From Phenylobacterium sp. (GTDB lineage: Bacteria; Pseudomonadota; Alphaproteobacteria; Caulobacterales; Caulobacteraceae), in NCBI RefSeq assembly GCF_030697925.1, contig NZ_JAUYOJ010000200.1, forward strand, positions 1 through 59,010: a stretch of 59,010 nucleotides of DNA, given 5' to 3'. Within the stretch, counting starts at the first letter, position 1. Every line of letters begins with the position of its first letter. The notes beneath the pieces were generated by a model, which was not told where the DNA came from, ran no database searches, and was given only the letters and a program-made list of their open reading frames with translations. Positions 8,423 through 16,348 of the stretch are shown piece after piece. Both the position numbers and the translations under genes were made by a program.

Positions 8423-8455
8423 CCTCCTCTCCACCAGCCTTCGGGGGGAGAGGAA
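8423..8455 (+). repeat. dispersed palindromic repeat, copy 1
   Basis: A 33-nt element with arms TCCTCTCC (8425-8432) and GGAGAGGA (8447-8454). It fills the gap between two convergent genes. Close copies lie at 16963-16996 (inverted) and 38773-38805, also between convergent genes. As RNA it would fold on either strand, so a bidirectional terminator role is likely. Confidence 0.75.
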
Positions 8456-8459
8456 AGCT

Positions 8460-8915
8460 CTACTTCGCCCGCCGGTAGCGCCAGTCCTCGCCTTCGAGCT
8501 TGCCGTTCATCGTCCCCTCGACGCGGGCGCAGAGGTCCTCGCCGCAGCGGCGGTAGATGACCCGCTGCGGGAAATCGTGGGCCAGGTTCTCGAACACCGC
8601 CTCGCCCGCGGGACCCGGTTTGAGGACGAAGGGCGTCGGCGGCTGGGTCCCGACCCGGGCGGTGAAGGTGGCGCCGGCCGGCTCGGCGGTGATGCTGGTG
8701 AATTCCAGGCTGGGGCGCTTGCCCGGCCGGTTGGTCTGGGCCGCCCCGGCCATGGCGCCGCCGATCGGGGCCAGCCAGGTTTCCCGAACAGTCACCCCGT
8801 CCGCCTCGTGGACCCAGGACCCGGCCATCCAGGCCAGCGCCTGGACGTCGTCGGCCGGCGCGGCCTGGGCGGACCCCGCCGCCAGCAGAAGGCCGGCGAT
8901 GATCACGTTGCGCAT
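8460..8915 (-). CDS. exported DUF6265-like protein
   Basis: A small protein of 151 residues with a cleavable signal peptide (MRNVIIAGLLLAAGSAQAA). The mature part begins LAWMAGSWVHE and contains RETWLAPIGGAMAG, VFENLAHDFPQRVIYRR and a C-terminal MNGKLEGEDWRYRR. This pattern matches the DUF6265 family of periplasmic beta-barrel or lipocalin-like proteins, whose function is not known. It converges on the alkylsulfatase-like gene and ends 4 nt after the palindromic repeat. Confidence 0.8.
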   Translation of the reverse strand: MRNVIIAGLLLAAGSAQAAPADDVQALAWMAGSWVHEADGVTVRETWLAPIGGAMAGAAQTNRPGKRPSLEFTSITAEPAGATFTARVGTQPPTPFVLKPGPAGEAVFENLAHDFPQRVIYRRCGEDLCARVEGTMNGKLEGEDWRYRRAK

Positions 8916-8919
8916 GCGC

Positions 8920-9369
8920 CTATCCTTTCGTCTTTTTCCGCCGCGCCTGGAAGAAACCCTTCAGGAGCGCCGAACTCTCCTGCGCCAGCACCCCGCCGAC
9001 CACCTCCGGCCGCCAGTGGCAGGTGGGCTGGTCGAAGAATTTCGGACCGTGGATCACCGCCCCGCCCTTGGGGTCCTCGGCTCCGAACACCAGCCGTCCG
9101 ATCCGGGCGTGGCTGATGGCTCCGGCGCACATGGCGCAGGGTTCCAGCGTCACCACCAGGGTCAGGTCGGTCAGCCGGTAATTGCCGATCTTCGCGGCCG
9201 CGGCGCGCAGGGCGACGATCTCCGCATGGGCGGTGGGATCGTGCGCGCCGATGGGTCCGTTGGCCCCGATCGAGACCACGTCTCCGGTCGCCGGATCGAC
9301 CACGACGGCCCCCACGGGCGTTTCGCCACGTGCGGCGGCGTCTTGCGCGGCTTGAAGCGCGATGCGCAT
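8920..9369 (-). CDS. tadA: tRNA-specific adenosine(34) deaminase
   Basis: TadA changes adenosine 34 of tRNA-Arg(ACG) to inosine, which widens codon reading. The 149-residue protein has the zinc-deaminase motifs HAEIVALR (His and catalytic Glu) and PCAMCAGAI (two Cys ligands), plus the family segment RIGRLVFGAEDPKGGAV. The start is ATG 9369, giving the usual MRIALQAAQDAAARGETPVGAV N-terminus. In-frame GTG codons at 9390/9393 would overlap rluB. It is divergent from rluB with only 12 nt between the start codons. Confidence 0.95.
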   Translation of the reverse strand: MRIALQAAQDAAARGETPVGAVVVDPATGDVVSIGANGPIGAHDPTAHAEIVALRAAAAKIGNYRLTDLTLVVTLEPCAMCAGAISHARIGRLVFGAEDPKGGAVIHGPKFFDQPTCHWRPEVVGGVLAQESSALLKGFFQARRKKTKG

Positions 9370-9381
9370 GGTGCGTTGATC

Positions 9382-11205
9382 ATGATCCACGACCCCCAAG
9401 ACAACGACGAGACGGCTCCCGGTCAAGGTGAGCGCGTCTCAAAAGCCCTGGCCCGCGCCGGTGTCGCCTCCCGCCGCGACGTCGAAAAGCTCATCGAGGC
9501 CGGCCGCGTCGCCCTCAATGGCGAGGTGCTGACCACCCCCGCGGTGAAGGTCGAGGCCGGCGACGTCCTCTCCGTCGACGGCAAGGTGGTGAACGCGCCC
9601 GAGGCCACGCGCCTCTTCCGCTACCACAAGCCGGTGGACCTGCTGACCACCCACAAGGACCCCCAGGGGCGGCCCACGGTGTTCGACCACCTGCCCGCCG
9701 GCCTGCCGCGGCTGATCTCGGTCGGCCGCCTCGACATCAATTCCGAAGGCCTGCTGCTGCTGACCAATGACGGGGAGCTGGCGCGCGCTCTGGAGAGCCC
9801 CGCCAACGGCATCGTCCGTCGCTACCGGGTCCGCGCCCGCGGCCGGATCACCCAGGCCGAGCTCGACAAGCTGGCCGAGGGCGTCACCGTCGAGGGCGTC
9901 ACCTACGGCCCGATCGAAGCCAAGATCGACAAGGCCAAGGAAGGCCCGCAGGGCGCCAATATCTGGATCACCGTCACCCTGGCCGAAGGCAAGAACCGCG
10001 AAGTCCGCCGGGTGATGCAGTCCATCGGTCTGACGGTGGGCCGGTTGATCCGACTCTCCTACGGCCCCTTCGCGCTCGGGACCCTTGAAATGGGCCAGGT
10101 CGAGGAGGTCGGGCCCCGGGTGATCCGCGAGCAGCTCGCCGATTACATCGCCCCGGCCAACCTGCCTGAGGGCGACCGGCCGCTGTTCGTCGACAAGGCC
10201 GGCCGCTCCAGCGGCGGGCGCCGCGCGCCCACCGGCGGGACCGGCGCGCCCGAACCCAAGAAGAAGACCGTCTACAAGTCCGGCTGGGCGACGCCCAAGA
10301 TCGAGGTCAAGGTCCACACCGGCCAGCGCCGCCGCGCTCCGCGCCCCGGTGTCGAGGCCGCCCCGGCGACGGGTCCGGCCAAGCCCCACGGCGAGGTTCC
10401 CCTGGCCCCCCGCGCCCGCTCCTCGCGCCTGGTGGCCGACAAGCCCGGCGGCATCCGCACCTTCAGCCCCGGCGCCCCGCTCGCCCCCTCCGCCCCGGCG
10501 CGCTCGAGCGCGCCCCGGGCCGCCGGCCGTCCGAAGGCCAAGGGCTCCACCCTGATCGACCGCCGGCCCTATTCCGCCGACGGCCCGCGCCCGGCGCGGG
10601 ATTTCAAGAACGGGCCTAAGCGCGAAGGCGCCGACCGCCCGCGGTCCTACGCCTCCGACAAGCCGCGGCCCGCCTATAAGGACGGACCCAAACGCGAAGG
10701 CGGCCCGCGCGGTCCCGACCGTCCGCCGCGCGGCGAAGGCCCCAAGCGCGCCTACGCGTCCGACGCCCCGCGTCCGCCACGCTCCGACGCACCGAGAGGC
10801 CCCCGTCCCGACTATAAGGCCGGCCCGAAACGTGAGGGTGCGCCGTCAACGGATCGGCCCCGCGCCCCGCGTTCCGCCGCGCCGCGCGGCCCACGTCCCG
10901 ACTACAAGGCCGGCCCGAAGCGTGAGGGCGGCCCATCGTCCGACCGCCCGCGCGCGCCGCGCTCCGACGGCCCGCCGCGCGGTCCGCGTCCGGACTACAA
11001 GTCAGCCCCGCAGCGCGAGGAAGGCGGCAAACCCTCGCCCTATCGCGGCAAGTCGCCTGTCGGCTCTAAAGGTCCTGGATCGCCGCGGGCGGACGCGCGG
11101 CCCTCAGGCCCTCGCGGGCCGAAGCCGTCTTCAGGATCTCCACGAAGCTCCGGCGCTCGTCCGCCAGCCCCTCGGCCAGGGGGCGGTCCAAAGCGGCGCG
11201 GGTGA
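9382..11205 (+). CDS. rluB: 23S rRNA pseudouridine synthase RluB family with a very long basic repeat tail
   Basis: Residues 15-65 form an S4 RNA-binding domain (RVSKALARAGVASRRDVEKLI). The RsuA/RluB catalytic core carries Asp118 in GRLDINSEGLLLLTNDG and ends near residue 255 (EGKNREVRRVMQ, then LSYGPFALG). The role is pseudouridylation of 23S rRNA. Beyond the core, about 350 residues are rich in Pro, Arg, Gly, Lys and Ser, with a 30-residue tandem unit around PRGPRPDYKAGPKREG repeated between about 10,790 and 11,010. The final 140 nt overlap the convergent enoyl-CoA hydratase gene. The full length of 607 residues is more than twice that of the E. coli proteins. Tails are common in alphaproteobacterial RluB, but the overlap suggests that an earlier stop may have been lost. 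Confidence 0.88.
   Translation: MIHDPQDNDETAPGQGERVSKALARAGVASRRDVEKLIEAGRVALNGEVLTTPAVKVEAGDVLSVDGKVVNAPEATRLFRYHKPVDLLTTHKDPQGRPTVFDHLPAGLPRLISVGRLDINSEGLLLLTNDGELARALESPANGIVRRYRVRARGRITQAELDKLAEGVTVEGVTYGPIEAKIDKAKEGPQGANIWITVTLAEGKNREVRRVMQSIGLTVGRLIRLSYGPFALGTLEMGQVEEVGPRVIREQLADYIAPANLPEGDRPLFVDKAGRSSGGRRAPTGGTGAPEPKKKTVYKSGWATPKIEVKVHTGQRRRAPRPGVEAAPATGPAKPHGEVPLAPRARSSRLVADKPGGIRTFSPGAPLAPSAPARSSAPRAAGRPKAKGSTLIDRRPYSADGPRPARDFKNGPKREGADRPRSYASDKPRPAYKDGPKREGGPRGPDRPPRGEGPKRAYASDAPRPPRSDAPRGPRPDYKAGPKREGAPSTDRPRAPRSAAPRGPRPDYKAGPKREGGPSSDRPRAPRSDGPPRGPRPDYKSAPQREEGGKPSPYRGKSPVGSKGPGSPRADARPSGPRGPKPSSGSPRSSGARPPAPRPGGGPKRRG
10790..11010 (+). repeat. tandem repeat of about 90 nt inside the rluB tail
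   Basis: Three successive units encode variants of SDAPRGPRPDYKAGPKREG followed by a short Ser/Asp/Arg/Pro spacer (DRPRAPR). The period is about 30 residues. Degenerate half-units (KNGPKREGADRPRSYASDK, KDGPKREGG) lie upstream from about 10,600. The arrays are protein-level basic linkers and could bind RNA. The boundaries are approximate. Confidence 0.7.
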
Positions 11206-11863
11206 GGCGCTTGGCGTAGGCCAGGCCGTCCTTGCCTCGCGTCTCCAGGTCGGCCGCGATCTCCAGGGCCCGCGCCAGGGGATCGGCCACGGCCTCGTGC
11301 ACCAGGCCGATCTCGGCGGCCTTCTCGCCGGTCACCACCTTGCCCAGCAGGATCATCTCCAGGGCCTTGGCCTCGCCGATGACCCGGGGCAGGCGCTGGG
11401 TGCCGCCGCCGCCCGGGAAGATGCCGGCGCGGGTCTCGGGCAACCCGATGGCCGCGGCGTCCAGGGCGGCGATCCGCAGATCGCAGGCTAGGGCGATCTC
11501 GAACCCGCCGCCCATGCACAGGCCGTTGATCGCCGCGATCATCGGCTTGGGGGCGCTGGCCAGCAGGTCGACGAAGGCCCCGAAGGCGCCGCCCGGCCGC
11601 GGCGGGGTCGCCTCGGCGGCCGGGGGCGGGGCGTCCTGGATGGCGTCGCTCATCACCGACAGCTCGCCCACGTCGTAGTGTCGGATGAAGATGCCCGGCA
11701 GGCCGCCGGTCAGCACCACCACGCGCACCGCGTCGTCGGCCACGCAGGCCTCGAAGGCCGCCAGGATCTCGTTCGAGCCCTGGGCCGTCATGGTCCCGAG
11801 CGGCGGGTTGGCGTAGGTGATCACCGCCGTCCCGGCCTTGCGTTCGACGCTCACCAGGCCCAT
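11066..11863 (-). CDS. enoyl-CoA hydratase/isomerase family protein
   Basis: A crotonase-fold protein of 265 residues that would hydrate or isomerise an enoyl-CoA. The oxyanion-hole region is MIAAINGLCMGGGFEIALACDLRIA, followed by GLPETRAGIFPGGGGTQRLPRVIG with the second catalytic Glu position and the LVHEAV segment near residue 195. An unusual Pro/Ala-rich insert (DAPPPAAEATPPRPGG) sits around residue 82. ATG 11863 was chosen because it gives the normal N-terminus (MGLVSVERKAGTAVITYANPP). The last 46 codons overlap the tail of rluB on the other strand. Confidence 0.88.
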   Translation of the reverse strand: MGLVSVERKAGTAVITYANPPLGTMTAQGSNEILAAFEACVADDAVRVVVLTGGLPGIFIRHYDVGELSVMSDAIQDAPPPAAEATPPRPGGAFGAFVDLLASAPKPMIAAINGLCMGGGFEIALACDLRIAALDAAAIGLPETRAGIFPGGGGTQRLPRVIGEAKALEMILLGKVVTGEKAAEIGLVHEAVADPLARALEIAADLETRGKDGLAYAKRLTRAALDRPLAEGLADERRSFVEILKTASAREGLRAARPPAAIQDL

Positions 11864-11951
11864 CGCGTCCTCCCATGGATTTAATCGGCCGCGAGCTTGG
11901 ATCGCGGACGACGGCGCGGCAAGGTCGCGGTGAATCGGCAAGGAGCCTCTG

Positions 11952-12527
11952 TTGCGCATCGTCTCGGGAGAATTTCGCGGCAAGGCCCTGTCCGCGCCCT
12001 CGGGCGACCGCACCCGGCCGACCTCCGACCGCGCCCGACAGGCGGTGTTCAACATCCTGGAGCACGCCGCCTGGTCGCCGGGCCTGCGCGACGTCCGGGT
12101 CATCGACCTGTTCGCCGGGTCGGGGGCCCTGGGCTTCGAGGCCCTGTCGCGCGGGGCGGCCTTCTGCCTGTTCGTGGAGACCGACGAGGCCGCCCGCGGC
12201 GCGATCCGCGAGAATGTCGACGCGCTGTCCCTGTTCGGCCGCACCCGGGTGCATCGCCGCGACGCCACCGACCTCGGCCAGCGGCCCGGCGGCGACGGCC
12301 CGGCCTTCGACCTAGCCTTCCTGGACCCGCCCTACGCCAAGGGCCTGGGGGAGTTAGCCCTGGCCAAGCTCGCCGCCGGCGGCTGGCTGGCGCCAGGCGC
12401 CCTGATCGTCTTCGAGCGCGGCTCGGACGAGGCCGACTTCACGGTCGAGAATTTCGAGAAGCTGGACGCGCGCGACTACGGCGCCGCGCGCGTCCACTTC
12501 ATGCGATTCTCACCACAGCCGGCTTGA
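11952..12527 (+). CDS. rsmD: 16S rRNA (guanine(966)-N(2))-methyltransferase
   Basis: RsmD methylates N2 of G966 in 16S rRNA using S-adenosylmethionine. The 191-residue protein has the family start [12 protein letters not shown], the substrate-side [18 protein letters not shown] motif [21 protein letters not shown] and the catalytic FLDPPYAKG tetrapeptide DPPY. The start codon is TTG at 11952, supported by AAGGAG 6 nt upstream and by the conserved MRIVxGEFRG start. It is divergent from the enoyl-CoA hydratase gene and overlaps the end of the YjhX-like gene by 18 nt. Confidence 0.95.
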   Translation: MRIVSGEFRGKALSAPSGDRTRPTSDRARQAVFNILEHAAWSPGLRDVRVIDLFAGSGALGFEALSRGAAFCLFVETDEAARGAIRENVDALSLFGRTRVHRRDATDLGQRPGGDGPAFDLAFLDPPYAKGLGELALAKLAAGGWLAPGALIVFERGSDEADFTVENFEKLDARDYGAARVHFMRFSPQPA

Positions 12528-12785
12528 GGTCCGGTTGTCGAGCTGGCTGCGCAGGTTGGCGAGTCCCTCGCGGTTGATCCGATAGGGCCCGCCACCCCGG
12601 CTGACGATCAGGCCGTTCTTCCTCAAGGCCTTGAAGACCAGGAGGTCGCAGTCGGCCAGGGCCCAGCCGTCGCGGGTCTGGCAATGGGCCGCGACGATGC
12701 GGCCCCGTTCGTCGCGTTCGAGCATGATGGTTCCGCCCTGGGCGAGGGCGTGCAGCGTCCTTTGCTGCGCTTTCGATATGTTCAC
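12510..12785 (-). CDS. YjhX family (UPF0386) toxin-like protein
   Basis: A protein of 91 residues that aligns by eye along its length with E. coli Yjh[18 protein letters not shown], the [16 protein letters not shown] segment and [21 protein letters not shown]. In E. coli YjhX is reported as a toxin paired with the acetyltransferase-like YjhQ. No acetyltransferase gene is adjacent here, so a toxin role is uncertain, and the fold looks like a small winged-helix protein. The start is GTG 12785, which gives the conserved MNISKAQQ N-terminus. The stop lies inside the rsmD coding end. Confidence 0.82.
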   Translation of the reverse strand: MNISKAQQRTLHALAQGGTIMLERDERGRIVAAHCQTRDGWALADCDLLVFKALRKNGLIVSRGGGPYRINREGLANLRSQLDNRTSSRLW

Positions 12786-13169
12786 TGGGTTGTCCGAGGT
12801 CAGGCGTGAAACCACGCGCCCGCTCCAAGGAAGGGGCGCGGACGATACGGACCTGACAGCCGATTTCAGACGAGGACGCCGGTTCGGCGGTTAGGCCCGG
12901 GCCTCGAACGCAATCTCAGACATGAACTCCCCACTGGGTCTGGACGCCGAGATCATGGCGAAGCTCCGCGAAATGGTCCAGTCCCGGATGGGCGGCGTGA
13001 TGATTACTTCAATTGCTTTTGGACATCTCAAGACAAGTAAAATCATGACGCTAATGTGACGATTTTATAACAGCAAGCTTCAGGTATAAATCGCGAGAGG
13101 CGAAGTAAGATTCACCCATCATTAGTCCAGGTTGTCTACAGCCACGCTGGCACAGCGGAAGGCTCCCCC
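12786..13169. other. intergenic region with an AT-rich patch and a weak inverted repeat
   Basis: The gap separates the YjhX-like gene from the hybrid kinase. CGCGCCC (12815-12821) and GGGCGCG (12834-12840) could form a stem just upstream of the YjhX-like start. From about 13,000 to 13,140 the DNA is much more AT-rich than the rest of the window, with TATAAA at 13085-13090 and TTTTATAA near 13,064, so a promoter for the kinase gene is likely here. I could not pair a -35 box with confidence. One 45-codon frame lies inside and is listed separately. Confidence 0.5.
12922..13059 (+). CDS. possible 45-residue small protein
   Basis: ATG 12922 opens a frame reading MNSPLGLDAEIMAKLREMVQ and then a Met- and Lys-containing tail ending in KIMTLM. 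The first half looks like an amphipathic helix and loosely resembles the start of an acyl-CoA dehydrogenase, so it may be a gene remnant. The second half enters the AT-rich patch. There is no good ribosome-binding site. I do not recognise it. Confidence 0.25.
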   Translation: MNSPLGLDAEIMAKLREMVQSRMGGVMITSIAFGHLKTSKIMTLM

Positions 13170-14783
13170 ATGACCGCCACTCTCCTCGACCTGATCCAGC
13201 CGATCGCCCCCATCTCGCCGCAGACCCAGGGGCAGGACGTCTATGACCGCTTCCAGGCCGAGCCCGAGACCCTGGCCATCGCCGTGGTGGACGAGGCGGG
13301 CGCGCCGGTCGGGCTGGTGGAGCGCAACGCCTTCTTCGTGGCCATGGCCGCCCACTATGGGCGGGCGCTCTACGCCCTTCGTCCGATCTCCCTGCTGATG
13401 AACCCCAGTCCGCTGGTCGCCGATGGCGACACCCCGGTGGCCGAGTTCTGCGGCGAGGTGCTGGCCGACCGCTCCAACGAGGTGATGAAGGGCTTCGTGG
13501 TGCTGAACGGCGGCCGTTACGCCGGCGTCGGCTCGACCCTGTCGCTGCTGCAGGCCACCAGCGCGGCCAACCGCGCCCACGCCCAGGAGATGACCCGCCT
13601 GGCCGAGACCCTGAACCAGGCCAAGCTGGAGGCCCAGACGGCGCTTACCGCCAAGTCGCAGTTCCTGGCGGTGATGAGCCACGAGATCCGCACGCCGCTG
13701 AACGGGGTGCTGGCCATCGCCGACATCCTGCAGCGCAAGCTCGCCAATCCCGAGCTGAAGCCCTACGTCACCACCATCCAGGACTCGGGCCAGACCCTGC
13801 TGCGGCTGCTGACCGACGCACTCGACCTGACCCGCGCCGACGCCGGCCAGCTGGAACTCGCCGAGGACGGCTTCTGCGTCCCGGCCCTGCTGGAGGACCT
13901 GGCCGCCCTGTGGACAGCCCGGGCCGACCAGAAGAACCTCAGCCTCGCCTTCAGCTATGAGGGCGCGCCCGATCAATGGGCGCTGGGCGACGCGGTGCGG
14001 ATCAAGCAGGTGTTCAACAACCTGATCGGCAATGCGCTGAAGTTCACCTATTCGGGCGGGGTCGAGGTGGCGCTGAAGGTGCGGCGCGACGACATCCACG
14101 TCCATCTGGAGGGGATGGTCCGCGACACCGGGGTCGGCGTGCCCGAGCATCGCCTGGCCAATATCTTCCAGCCCTTCAGCCAGACCGAGGCCGGCATGCG
14201 CGAGGGCGGGGCGGGGCTCGGCCTCTCCATCTGCCGCCAGCTGGTCCAGCAGATGGGCGGGAGCATCGAGGCCCGCGCCAATCCCGGCCCCGGCGCCAGC
14301 TTCCGCTTCGAATTCCCGCTCTTCGACGTCCCGGTCCCGGCGCAGGCGGACATCGCCGCCGAGCCGGATCTGAGCCAGGGATCGGCCGGCGGACTGCACG
14401 TGCTGATCGCCGACGACAACGCCACCAACCGGCTGGTGGCCGAGACCCTGTGCGGCATGTTCGGCTGCACCACCGAGAGCGTCGAGGACGGGGAGCAGGC
14501 CGCCGCCGCCGCCGCCAGCGGCCGCTTCGACCTGATCCTGATGGACATCAAGATGCCCAACCTCGACGGCGTGGGGGCGACGCGGAGGATCCGCGGCATG
14601 GCCGGCGTCGCGGCCGACATCCCCATCCTGGCGCTCACCGCCAACGCCGATCCCTGGGACGCGGCCAGCTATCTCGCCCAGGGGATGGACGGGGTGGTCG
14701 AGAAGCCGATCAAGGCCGAGCGCCTGCTGGACGCCATCAACGGCCTGTTCGAGACCGAGGGCCGCCGCGCCGCCGCGGCCTAG
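13170..14783 (+). CDS. hybrid sensor histidine kinase with CBS-like N-terminus and receiver domain
   Basis: A cytoplasmic hybrid kinase of 537 residues with no membrane segment. Residues 1-130 look like a CBS-pair-type sensor (LAIAVVDEAGAPVGLVERNAFF, then NEVMKGFVVLNGGRYAGVGS). A coiled linker leads to the HisKA domain with phospho-acceptor His171 in SHEIRTPLNG. The ATPase domain has the N box NNLIGNALKF (283-292), RDTGVGVP and GGAGLGLSI. A receiver domain from about 408 has DD at 415-416, phospho-acceptor Asp459 in LILMDIKMPN and Lys512. It probably relays phosphate to an unlinked phosphotransferase; no partner gene is adjacent. It shares CTAG with the convergent VOC gene. Confidence 0.93.
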   Translation: MTATLLDLIQPIAPISPQTQGQDVYDRFQAEPETLAIAVVDEAGAPVGLVERNAFFVAMAAHYGRALYALRPISLLMNPSPLVADGDTPVAEFCGEVLADRSNEVMKGFVVLNGGRYAGVGSTLSLLQATSAANRAHAQEMTRLAETLNQAKLEAQTALTAKSQFLAVMSHEIRTPLNGVLAIADILQRKLANPELKPYVTTIQDSGQTLLRLLTDALDLTRADAGQLELAEDGFCVPALLEDLAALWTARADQKNLSLAFSYEGAPDQWALGDAVRIKQVFNNLIGNALKFTYSGGVEVALKVRRDDIHVHLEGMVRDTGVGVPEHRLANIFQPFSQTEAGMREGGAGLGLSICRQLVQQMGGSIEARANPGPGASFRFEFPLFDVPVPAQADIAAEPDLSQGSAGGLHVLIADDNATNRLVAETLCGMFGCTTESVEDGEQAAAAAASGRFDLILMDIKMPNLDGVGATRRIRGMAGVAADIPILALTANADPWDAASYLAQGMDGVVEKPIKAERLLDAINGLFETEGRRAAAA

Positions 14784-15175
14784 AAGTCCACCGTCACACT
14801 GGGCGCCGAGCGCTTGGCTTCGCCGTGATACACCGCCTCGATGTTGTTGCCGTCGGGATCGAGGGCGAAGGCGGCGTAGTAGCCGGGGTGGTATTCCCGC
14901 TCGCCCGGTCCGCCGTTGTCGCGACCGCCGGCCGCTAGCGCCGCGGCGTGGAACCGGTGCACCGTCTCCCGGTCGGGGGCCTGGAAGGCCAGGTGCACGC
15001 GAGTCGGGTTGTCGCGCGCCTCGATCCACAGTTCGTCGGCGCCGATGTGGCGTTCGTCCTCCTGGACCTCGATGCCGAAGACCTCCATCACCGCGCGGTA
15101 GAACCGCTTGGAGGCGTCCAGGTCGCGGACCCCGAATTGCACGTGGTCGATGAGTCGGCCGCGATGAAGTTGCAT
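14780..15175 (-). CDS. VOC family protein
   Basis: A single VOC domain of 131 residues with the paired beta-alpha-beta-beta-beta units: LIDHVQFGVRDLDASKRFYRAV at the start, RVHLAFQAPDRETVHRFHAAAL in the middle and GYYAAFALDPDGNNIEAVYHG near the end, where His and Glu are likely metal ligands. It resembles the broken VOC gene at 857 in its second half (AALAAGG, then LDPDGHNIEAV), so the two are probably paralogues. The substrate is unknown. It is transcribed away from the DUF2157 gene. Confidence 0.85.
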   Translation of the reverse strand: MQLHRGRLIDHVQFGVRDLDASKRFYRAVMEVFGIEVQEDERHIGADELWIEARDNPTRVHLAFQAPDRETVHRFHAAALAAGGRDNGGPGEREYHPGYYAAFALDPDGNNIEAVYHGEAKRSAPSVTVDF

Positions 15176-15292
15176 GCTGGGTTCTCCTTGTGATGGGGGA
15201 CTTCAACGCCCGGGCGACCCGGGGCGTTTCGCGGCGAGGTTGCGTCCAAGCTCCGCCTGGGCGAGGGTCCGGGCGGACGCGGGGAGAGACGG

Positions 15293-16348
15293 ATGGCGGG
15301 CTACAAGGCTCGGCTGCAGCGGGACCTGGACCGGTGGATCGAGGACGGCCTCGTGCCGGCCGACAATCGCGGCGCCATTCTGGACAGCGTCGCCGATGGC
15401 CGGCGGATCGACGCCTCCGTGGCGCTCGGTGTGGTCGGCGCCCTGCTACTGGGGATCGCGGCCATCGCCTTCGTGGCCGCTAACTGGGACGCCATCCCCA
15501 GGCTGGCGCGGTTCGGCTTGATCCTGGCGGTGTTCCTGGGGGTGACAGGCGGCGCGGCCTGGACCTCGCGGGCCGATGCGCGGCCGATCCTGACCAACAC
15601 CTTGCTGATGGTGGCGGCCCTGATCTACGCCTCGGCCATCGGCTTGACCGGACAGATATTCGACATCGCCGGCGACCCGCAGCGGGCCCTGCGCAGCGCG
15701 GGCCTCGCCGCCGGACTGCTGGCCGTCGCCGGACGCTCCAGCGGCGCCGGCATCGCGGCCCTGGTGTTGTTAGGGGTCGGCGAGTTCGCCGGGCGGTTCG
15801 ACGGCGGAAACACCCGCTGGCTGATCTTCGCCGCGCCGGTGGGCCTGGGTCTGGCCTGGCTCTGGAACTCCAAGCCTCTGGCCCATGCGGCAAGCCTGGC
15901 CTTGATCGTCGGCCTGATCGCGGTGATCGCACTCTATGAGCGGGAATGGGGCGCGGCGGGCTTCCTGGCCGGCGGCGTGGTCCTGGCCGTGCTGGCGGGC
16001 GCGGCCCGGCAGATGTCGGATCGCCGCACGGCGGTAGTCTTCATGCTGTGGTTCGTCTGGGGCGCCCTGCTGCTGTTCGCCGTGGCGGGCTTCGACGAGT
16101 TGAAGGGCGCAGCCCTCATCGTCCACCGCGCGGCCTGGCTGGTGCTGGCGGGTGGGGTCATCGCGCTCGGCATGCACGACCGTCAGCCGATGGTCACGGC
16201 CGCAGGGGTGGTGGCGATGATCGCGGCGGTCTGCACGATCCTGTTCGACCTGGGTCTCGGCCTGATGACTGCGGCGGCCCTGTTCGGCGCCTGCGCCATG
16301 ATCGCGCTCGTCGCCGGATTCGTGATCCGCGGGAGGGCCAAGGCGTGA
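15293..16348 (+). CDS. DUF2157 membrane protein
   Basis: A polytopic membrane protein of 351 residues. The soluble N-terminal part (residues 1-40, YKARLQRDLDRWIEDGLVP) precedes the DUF2157 signature ALGVVGALLLGIAAIAFVAANWDAIPR, and at least nine more hydrophobic segments follow. The function of the family is unknown. GGGGAGAG directly upstream supports the ATG. It overlaps the next gene in GTGA, and this pairing with a GDYxxLxY protein is a recurrent arrangement in bacteria, so the two likely work together in the membrane. Confidence 0.85.
   Translation: MAGYKARLQRDLDRWIEDGLVPADNRGAILDSVADGRRIDASVALGVVGALLLGIAAIAFVAANWDAIPRLARFGLILAVFLGVTGGAAWTSRADARPILTNTLLMVAALIYASAIGLTGQIFDIAGDPQRALRSAGLAAGLLAVAGRSSGAGIAALVLLGVGEFAGRFDGGNTRWLIFAAPVGLGLAWLWNSKPLAHAASLALIVGLIAVIALYEREWGAAGFLAGGVVLAVLAGAARQMSDRRTAVVFMLWFVWGALLLFAVAGFDELKGAALIVHRAAWLVLAGGVIALGMHDRQPMVTAAGVVAMIAAVCTILFDLGLGLMTAAALFGACAMIALVAGFVIRGRAKA

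Noticed and set aside
13122..15206. 694-codon minus-strand frame opposite the hybrid kinase
   Set aside because: Shadow of a kinase whose catalytic boxes are all in the plus frame.
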